NCBI RefSeq assembly: GCF_000527035.1
Contig: NZ_AZUK01000001.1
Span: 2,910,501-2,974,500, forward strand
DNA length: 64,000 nt
Reading direction: 5' to 3'
Source: Tolumonas lignilytica
GTDB lineage: Bacteria; Pseudomonadota; Gammaproteobacteria; Enterobacterales; Aeromonadaceae
Made by a program: the position numbers and the translations under genes. Shown in pieces: positions 58,881-64,000 of the stretch. The notes beneath the pieces were generated by a model, which had not been told where the DNA came from, made no database searches, and saw only the letters and a list, made by a program, of their open reading frames with translations. Position 1 is the first letter of the stretch, and every line of letters starts with the position of its first letter.

Positions 58881-59948
58881 ATGTCAGCAAATATCCGTCA
58901 TAACTGGACAGTAGCCGAAGTTGAAGCGCTGTTTGCATTACCTTTTAACGATCTGTTGTTTCAGGCTCAGGTTGTTCATCGTCAGCATTTCAACCCGAAT
59001 GAAGTGCAGGTGAGCACATTGTTATCAATTAAAACCGGTGCTTGCCCGGAAGACTGCAAATACTGTCCACAGAGTGCGCGCTACAACACCGGTTTGGAAA
59101 AAGAAACTCTGCTGGAAGTCGAAAAAGTACTGCAACGGGCGAAAGAGGCGAAAGAGGCCGGATCTTCACGCTTCTGTATGGGGGCTGCCTGGCGGAATCC
59201 TCGTGACCGTGATATGCCGTACATCATCCGCATGATCCAGGAAGTGAAAAATCTGGGCATGGAAACTTGTATGACGCTGGGTATGCTGACAGAAGATCAG
59301 GCGAAACAGTTGGCTGAGGCCGGTCTGGATTATTACAACCATAATCTGGATACATCGCCGGAATTTTATAACGCGATCATTACTACCCGTACTTATCAGG
59401 AACGTCTGGATACCTTACAGCATGTCCGTGATGCCGGTATGAAGATCTGTTCTGGCGGTATCGTGGGTATGGGGGAACAGGTGCAGGATCGTGCCGGTTT
59501 GTTGGTGCAACTGGCCAATCTACCGGTACAGCCGGAAAGTGTACCGATCAATATGCTGGTGAAGGTGAAAGGCACCCCGCTGGAAAATCAGGATGATCTT
59601 GATCCGTTTGATTTTATCCGCACTATCGCCGTTGCGCGGATTCTCATGCCTAAATCACACGTCCGTTTATCTGCCGGTCGCGAAAAAATGAACGATCAGA
59701 TGCAGGCACTCTGTTTCATGGCTGGGGCCAACTCGATTTTCTACGGTTGCAAACTGCTGACTACGCCGAATGCCGATGCAAACGAGGATATGCAACTGTT
59801 TGCCCGCCTGGGTTTGAAACCCGAAGCACGCGCCCAGAAGCCGGACATGGTGGAAGAACATGCCCTGCTGGAAGCCATTGCCGATCAGGCGGAAGGTGCA
59901 TTGTTCTATGATGCCAGTAAACCGCGGACACCAGCCAATGCCGTTTGA
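58881..59948 (+). CDS. bioB: Biotin synthase
   Basis: BioB inserts sulphur into dethiobiotin, a radical-SAM reaction. The 355-aa protein (E. coli 346) has the SAM-cluster motif [10 protein letters not shown] (CxxxCxxC) and the auxiliary-cluster residues around [19 protein letters not shown] and the Arg-containing VRLSAGRE. The ATG at 58881 gives [18 protein letters not shown], similar in length to E. coli. An upstream in-frame opening at 58818 would overlap the promoter. The 3' end overlaps bioF by 11 bp. Confidence 0.97.
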   Translation: MSANIRHNWTVAEVEALFALPFNDLLFQAQVVHRQHFNPNEVQVSTLLSIKTGACPEDCKYCPQSARYNTGLEKETLLEVEKVLQRAKEAKEAGSSRFCMGAAWRNPRDRDMPYIIRMIQEVKNLGMETCMTLGMLTEDQAKQLAEAGLDYYNHNLDTSPEFYNAIITTRTYQERLDTLQHVRDAGMKICSGGIVGMGEQVQDRAGLLVQLANLPVQPESVPINMLVKVKGTPLENQDDLDPFDFIRTIAVARILMPKSHVRLSAGREKMNDQMQALCFMAGANSIFYGCKLLTTPNADANEDMQLFARLGLKPEARAQKPDMVEEHALLEAIADQAEGALFYDASKPRTPANAV

Positions 59949-61089
59949 TTTACAAGCGGCACTGAATAAGCGGGCCGAACAGGGCCTGCTTCGTCAGCGT
60001 CAAATACTGCAATCTGGTCAGGGACGCTTCATCCGATTAAATGATCAGTCTTACCTTAATTTCTCCAGCAATGATTATCTGGGATTGGCAGCCCAGCCAT
60101 TTTTGACCCAAGCCTGGCAGACTGGACTGGACAAATGGGGCGCTGGTGCCGGTGCGTCACCCTTGGTGACGGGTTATACCCAGGCGCATGCGGATTTAGA
60201 GCAAACACTGGCCGAATGGCTGGGTGTGGAATCGGTAATGCTGTTCTCTACTGGCTTTGCGGCTAATCAGGCCGTGATAAAAGCATTATTGCAGAAAGAA
60301 CATAGCCAGTATCAAGATCGACTTAATCACGCCTCTCTTCAGGAAGCCGGGGCACAATCACCCGCTAAAATGCTGCGTTTTCGTCATAATGACATGGCTC
60401 ATCTGGCTTCGTTGTTACAGCCACAGACTGGGTTAATCATCAGCGAAGGGGTCTTCAGCATGGATGGTGACCAAGCCCCTTGTCAGCAATTGGCCGATCT
60501 TGCTGCACAAAGCGGAAACTGGCTAATGATTGATGATGCACATGGTTTGGGTGTGCTGGGTGAACAAGGGCAAGGCTCGCTATCGCATCAACAGGTTTCG
60601 CCGAATGGTGTCCATATTCGGATGGCGACGTTTGGTAAAGCACTCGGCGTGGCGGGGGCTTTTGTGGGTGGCAGTAAACAGCTTATTGACTATCTAGTTA
60701 ACTTTGCCCGTGACTATGTTTACAGCACGCACTTACCGCCAGCTCAGGCCTGTGCCATCCAAGCTGCTATTCATTGGGTAAAGCAAGCGGATGTTGAGCG
60801 TGCACACCTACAATCGTTAATACATTTATTCCGAACGGGCATTGCAGAATTAGGTTTTGCCATCGGAGATTCCGTGACTGCCATTCAACCGGTGTTGATT
60901 GGCGATGCTGATAAAGCTATTGCCGTTGCTGATCGTTTACGTGCCCGAGGGCTTTGGGTCACGGCTATTCGCCCACCTACCGTACCTCAAGGTACAGCAC
61001 GTTTACGGATTACGCTGACAGCAGCACATCAGGCCTCTGATGTATCGCTTTTGCTCGGGGCATTAAAAGAGTGTATGGCGGATGTTTGA
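59938..61089 (+). CDS. bioF: 8-amino-7-oxononanoate synthase BioF
   Basis: BioF condenses pimeloyl-ACP (or CoA) with alanine to give 7-keto-8-aminopelargonate, with PLP. The 383-aa protein (E. coli 384) shows [61 protein letters not shown] and the PLP lysine in [11 protein letters not shown]. The ATG at 59938 lies inside bioB; a longer in-frame opening from 59860 would only translate bioB sequence. The 3' end overlaps bioC by 8 bp. Confidence 0.96.
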   Translation: MPFDLQAALNKRAEQGLLRQRQILQSGQGRFIRLNDQSYLNFSSNDYLGLAAQPFLTQAWQTGLDKWGAGAGASPLVTGYTQAHADLEQTLAEWLGVESVMLFSTGFAANQAVIKALLQKEHSQYQDRLNHASLQEAGAQSPAKMLRFRHNDMAHLASLLQPQTGLIISEGVFSMDGDQAPCQQLADLAAQSGNWLMIDDAHGLGVLGEQGQGSLSHQQVSPNGVHIRMATFGKALGVAGAFVGGSKQLIDYLVNFARDYVYSTHLPPAQACAIQAAIHWVKQADVERAHLQSLIHLFRTGIAELGFAIGDSVTAIQPVLIGDADKAIAVADRLRARGLWVTAIRPPTVPQGTARLRITLTAAHQASDVSLLLGALKECMADV

Positions 61090-61855
61090 ACAAGTTGATA
61101 AGCAAGCACTGGCGGAACGGTTTGGTAAAGCTGCAAGTTCCTATGATCAATATGCATTGTTACAAAAGGAAGTTGGGCGTAATCTATTGAGTCTTATTCC
61201 GGATGAAAAGTATGGGAATGGTCTCGATCTGGGATGTGGCTCAGGCTTTTTTTTATCAAACCTGCAACAATTATGTAACTACTTGCTGGCGTTGGATATT
61301 TCCACCGGAATGTTGAAACAGGCTGGTTTGCGTGGTGATGCTCAGGGATATGTCTGTGGTGATGCTGAAGCATTGCCATTGCGCAGTGAATCTCAAGATC
61401 TGGTTTTTTCCAGTCTGGCATTACAGTGGTGTCATGAACCGGTTCAGGCGTTCAGGGAAATAAAAAGAGTATTAACGTCACAGGGTTATGCGCTGTTTGC
61501 TACGCTTAATGAAGGAAGCTTATTTGAGCTACGGGATGCATGGACTGCAGTGGATGACTATGAGCATATCAATCAGTTCATGGGTGTGTCGGAACTCCGT
61601 TCTGTTTTGCAGGAAGCGGGCATTCGATGCAAAACTTGGCAGGTTTGTCGCCATGTGATGCACTATGCGGACGTGAATACCATCCTACAGAGTCTGAAAC
61701 GGATTGGTGCCAGCCAGGTTAACGGAGAGCGTCATCAAGGTCTGTTAACCCGGCAAAAATTGCTTCGTTTGCAACAAGCTTATGAGCGATACCGACTACC
61801 TACTGGATTGCTTCCGGTCACTTATAATGTGTGCTACGGAGTTTTACATCGATGA
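61082..61855 (+). CDS. bioC: Malonyl-ACP O-methyltransferase BioC
   Basis: BioC methylates malonyl-ACP so that fatty-acid enzymes can build the pimeloyl chain. The 257-aa class I SAM methyltransferase (E. coli 251) has the SAM motif GLDLGCGSGFFL, ALDISTGMLKQA, GDAEALPL and FSSLALQWCHEP. The end overlaps bioD by an ATGA. The matching esterase gene bioH is not in the window. Confidence 0.95.
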   Translation: MFEQVDKQALAERFGKAASSYDQYALLQKEVGRNLLSLIPDEKYGNGLDLGCGSGFFLSNLQQLCNYLLALDISTGMLKQAGLRGDAQGYVCGDAEALPLRSESQDLVFSSLALQWCHEPVQAFREIKRVLTSQGYALFATLNEGSLFELRDAWTAVDDYEHINQFMGVSELRSVLQEAGIRCKTWQVCRHVMHYADVNTILQSLKRIGASQVNGERHQGLLTRQKLLRLQQAYERYRLPTGLLPVTYNVCYGVLHR

Positions 61856-62535
61856 GCAAAACCTTTTTCGTTACCGGTACTGATACCGATGTGGGGAAAA
61901 CAACCAGTACATTGGCGTTGTTACAGGCGGCTGCCGCAAGAGGATTAAAAGCAGTAGCCTTCAAGCCGGTTGCTGCGGGATGTGAAATCATGGAGGAGGG
62001 GCTGTGTAATCAGGATGTGTTGTTTTTACAAAAACACAGTACCTTGCCACTGCAATACGAGCAGGTGGTTGGTTATTCTTTTGAGCCATTCTCTTCTCCT
62101 CATATTGCAGCAGAAGAATCAGGTGTGACGATCAAGCTGGATGTGTTGTCAGATGGTTTATCCCGTCTGCAGAAAGCGACGAATGCCGATATCATTTTTG
62201 TAGAAGGTGCGGGTGGTTGGCGTGTGCCTATCGGGAATGGTCATTTCCTGTCTGACTGGGTTAAATATGAAAATCTGCCAGTCATCATGGTTGTCGGGGC
62301 CCGATTAGGTTGTATCAATCACGCCTTGCTGACCTACGAAGCCATTCATCGGGATATGCTTCCTGTGGCTGGCTGGTGTATGAATCGGGTAAACCCGGCA
62401 ATGAGTCATTATCAGGCGAATCTGGAAACATTAAAAAGTCTGATCCCATCACCGTATCTGGGTGAGATCCCTTATATCAACAAGCCTCATGAGCATGGGC
62501 TTGGACATTATCTCGATATCTCTTCTCTGCTTTAA
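61852..62535 (+). CDS. bioD: Dethiobiotin synthetase
   Basis: BioD closes the ureido ring of dethiobiotin from diaminopelargonate, CO2 and ATP. The 227-aa P-loop enzyme (E. coli 225) has GTDTDVGKTTSTLAL near its start, AFKPVAAGCE and VEGAGGWRVPI. The ATG at 61852 overlaps the bioC stop; a longer in-frame opening at 61831 would sit inside bioC. It is the last gene of bioBFCD, ended by a strong terminator. Confidence 0.96.
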   Translation: MSKTFFVTGTDTDVGKTTSTLALLQAAAARGLKAVAFKPVAAGCEIMEEGLCNQDVLFLQKHSTLPLQYEQVVGYSFEPFSSPHIAAEESGVTIKLDVLSDGLSRLQKATNADIIFVEGAGGWRVPIGNGHFLSDWVKYENLPVIMVVGARLGCINHALLTYEAIHRDMLPVAGWCMNRVNPAMSHYQANLETLKSLIPSPYLGEIPYINKPHEHGLGHYLDISSLL

Positions 62536-62542
62536 TTTATTT

Positions 62543-62580
62543 AAATAACCGAGGTGTTTCTATTAATACCTCGGTTATTT
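62543..62580 (+). terminator. Terminator of bioBFCD
   Basis: A 13-bp stem AAATAACCGAGGT (62543-62555) with its complement (62568-62580) and a 12-nt loop, 7 bp after the bioD stop. Confidence 0.85.
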
Positions 62581-62616
62581 CGAGTTAAATATATAGTATT
62601 TCTTACATTTCATTTA

Positions 62617-62644
62617 CTTGAAATTCCTATTCGTGACCCTATGA
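62617..62644 (+). promoter_or_regulatory. Sigma-32-like promoter of htpX
   Basis: CTTGAA (62617-62622), 14 bp, CCCTATGA (62637-62644), about 45 bp upstream of htpX. The -35 is consensus; the -10 differs from CCCCATnT at the fourth base and at the last base. htpX is heat-shock controlled in E. coli. Confidence 0.55.
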
Positions 62645-62689
62645 TCAGGTTGTGTGCATATACACATTTCGCACGTTAAAGGAGCTGAA

Positions 62690-63565
62690 ATGAAACGCGT
62701 GTTGCTGTTTCTTGCGACAAACCTGGCAGTCATGCTGGTCCTGTCGATTGTATTAAGTGTTTTAAGTCGTTTCTTCGGGATTAATCCTCGGGGATCATCG
62801 GGTCTGTTGCTGATGGCGATGGTATTTGGTTTCGGCGGCTCAATTATTTCTTTGCTGATGTCCAAATGGATGGCCAAACGTGCTTATGGTATTCAGCCAA
62901 TCGAACAACCTCGAACTGAGGTTGAATATTGGTTGGTTAATACGGTCAAGCGTCAGGCTGAACAGGCGGGGATTGGTATGCCTGAGGTGGGTATTTATGA
63001 TGCCGCCGATATGAATGCGTTTGCCACAGGCGCTAACCGCAACGAGGCGCTGGTCGCTGTCAGTAGCGGGTTGCTTTACAACATGAGTCGGGATGAAGCT
63101 GAAGCTGTTTTGGCCCATGAGATCAGTCACGTAGCCAATGGCGACATGGTAACGCTCACCTTGATTCAGGGTGTGGTGAATACGTTTGTGATTTACCTGT
63201 CGCGTTTGCTGGCTGGAATTATCAGTAACGTTTCGCGTTCTGATGATGAAGAGTCAAGCTTTGGCGGCGGTATGGCATATTTTGCGATTTCAATGGTGCT
63301 CGAGCTTGTGTTTGGTTTCCTGGCCTCGATGATCGTGATGTGGTTTTCCCGCCAGCGTGAATTCCGTGCCGATGCGGGTTCAGCCAAGCTGGTAGGTAAA
63401 GAGAAGATGATCGCCGCGTTACAACGATTGGCGCACGGACAGGAGTCTCAGTTGGAAGGCACCATGATGGCGTTTGGCATCAATGGTAAAAGCGCGATGA
63501 TGGAGTTGTTCATGAGTCATCCGCCGTTAGAAAAACGCATCCAGGCTTTACGCGATATGCGCTAA
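62690..63565 (+). CDS. htpX: Inner-membrane metalloprotease HtpX
   Basis: A 291-aa M48B protease (E. coli 293) that helps FtsH remove damaged membrane proteins. It has two N-terminal membrane segments ([20 protein letters not shown] within residues 4-25, and about 37-57), the zinc motif [10 protein letters not shown] (HExxH), two more hydrophobic segments and the third zinc-ligand region [10 protein letters not shown]. The ATG at 62690 follows AAAGGAG; an in-frame ATG at 62654 lacks such a site. In E. coli the gene lies next to prc; here the two are 12 kb apart. Confidence 0.96.
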   Translation: MKRVLLFLATNLAVMLVLSIVLSVLSRFFGINPRGSSGLLLMAMVFGFGGSIISLLMSKWMAKRAYGIQPIEQPRTEVEYWLVNTVKRQAEQAGIGMPEVGIYDAADMNAFATGANRNEALVAVSSGLLYNMSRDEAEAVLAHEISHVANGDMVTLTLIQGVVNTFVIYLSRLLAGIISNVSRSDDEESSFGGGMAYFAISMVLELVFGFLASMIVMWFSRQREFRADAGSAKLVGKEKMIAALQRLAHGQESQLEGTMMAFGINGKSAMMELFMSHPPLEKRIQALRDMR

Positions 63566-63578
63566 TGCTTTGTGATGA

Positions 63579-63609
63579 GAAAGGCCACTGAATACAGTGG
63601 CCTTTTTTA
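63579..63609. terminator. Terminator between htpX and ribB
   Basis: AAGGCCACTG (63581-63590), loop AATA, CAGTGGCCTT (63595-63604), then six T residues. It serves htpX; with weaker A-content on the left it may also help the convergent ribB. Confidence 0.88.
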
Positions 63610-63636
63610 TAACCGATGTGAAAAATTGTGAAAAAT

Positions 63637-64000
63637 TTAAACTGCTGCTTTTGTATCCATCGTCAGATAAGTGACGAGATCTTCAATACACAACACCGGC
63701 ATCTGATGCTTTTCGGCAAAAGTGACAATTTCAGGCAGACGCGCCATCGAGCCATCCTGATTTTGTAACTCACAAAGAACGCCGAACGGTTTTAATCCGG
63801 CTAGTTTCATGAGATCAACGGTGGCTTCGGTGTGACCGCGACGGGTTAATACGCCGCCGGAACGGGCGCGAAGAGGAAAGACATGACCGGGCCGGTTAAG
63901 ATCAGACGGCTCGGCACGGTCAGCAATTGCCGCCCGAATTGTGGTGATCCGATCATGCGCAGAAACACCCGTCGTTACACCGTGGGCCGCTTCAATGGTG
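63637..64000 (-). CDS. ribB: 3,4-dihydroxy-2-butanone-4-phosphate synthase, 3' part
   Basis: The minus strand is open from the window edge to a TAA at 63637-63639, giving the last 120 residues. They include [51 protein letters not shown] and [15 protein letters not shown], which match RibB. It converts ribulose-5-phosphate to the four-carbon unit of riboflavin. The protein ends after the RibB domain ([12 protein letters not shown]), so it is not a RibBA fusion at its C-terminus. The 5' end is outside the window. Confidence 0.95.
   Translation of the reverse strand, partial: TIEAAHGVTTGVSAHDRITTIRAAIADRAEPSDLNRPGHVFPLRARSGGVLTRRGHTEATVDLMKLAGLKPFGVLCELQNQDGSMARLPEIVTFAEKHQMPVLCIEDLVTYLTMDTKAAV

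Overview
The window is a compact, gene-dense stretch of chromosome from a gammaproteobacterium. Protein similarity and gene order point to the Aeromonadales, most plausibly a Tolumonas-like organism; this is my inference from recalled family sequences, not a database result. Nearly every gene is a recognisable housekeeping or stress gene in an Enterobacteria/Vibrio/Aeromonas-type arrangement. I see no insertion sequence, prophage, integron, CRISPR array, tRNA or rRNA.

Layout. 1-10.2 kb: the tail of an unidentified gene, a bifunctional ornithine-lipid-type acyltransferase (olsF-like, minus strand), a secreted M48 metalloprotease lipoprotein, fklB, dapB, the carAB operon behind a 400-bp leader, and an RhtA-type amino-acid exporter. 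10.2-15.8 kb: an RcnB/CigR-like periplasmic protein, then a TetR repressor divergent from a complete tripartite efflux operon (outer-membrane factor, EmrA-like adaptor, EmrB-like DHA2 pump). Both promoters and a palindromic operator are visible between them. 15.8-28.6 kb, all minus strand: glgX, a 63-aa unknown, a second Lon-type protease, the prkA-yeaH-spoVR starvation operon and glgP. The second lon has a sigma-32-like promoter and prkA has a sigma-54-like promoter. 28.8-32.3 kb: yoaA-tsaB-small unknown-slp/yeaY. 32.4-38.0 kb: a TPP riboswitch and the full thiCEFSGH operon. 38.2-39.4 kb: a solitary STAS protein and mtgA. 39.5-47.9 kb: the classical protein-quality-control row tig-clpP-clpX-lon-hupB-ppiD, with a near-consensus sigma-32 promoter at lon. 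48-54 kb: proQ-prc, purT-ogt and asnS. 54-57.5 kb: an orphan HAMP membrane protein and a GH4 6-phospho-beta-glucosidase divergent from a LysR regulator. 57.5-62.5 kb: biotin genes bioA divergent from bioBFCD. 62.6-64 kb: htpX and the 3' part of ribB, cut by the window edge.

How the genes work together. Three vitamin routes are represented: thiazole/pyrimidine synthesis for thiamine, the complete pimeloyl-to-biotin section, and one riboflavin step. Proteostasis is heavily represented: trigger factor, ClpXP, two Lon proteases, PpiD, Prc, FklB, HtpX and a second M48 protease. Three of these genes carry heat-shock-like promoters. The minus-strand block at 16-28.6 kb groups glycogen breakdown with starvation and stress genes.

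I did not find a convincing new biological system. The items most worth a second look are the second lon with its own heat-shock promoter next to a prkA operon with a sigma-54-like promoter, the fused acyltransferase, the orphan HAMP protein, two small unknown proteins, and several unexplained inverted repeats.
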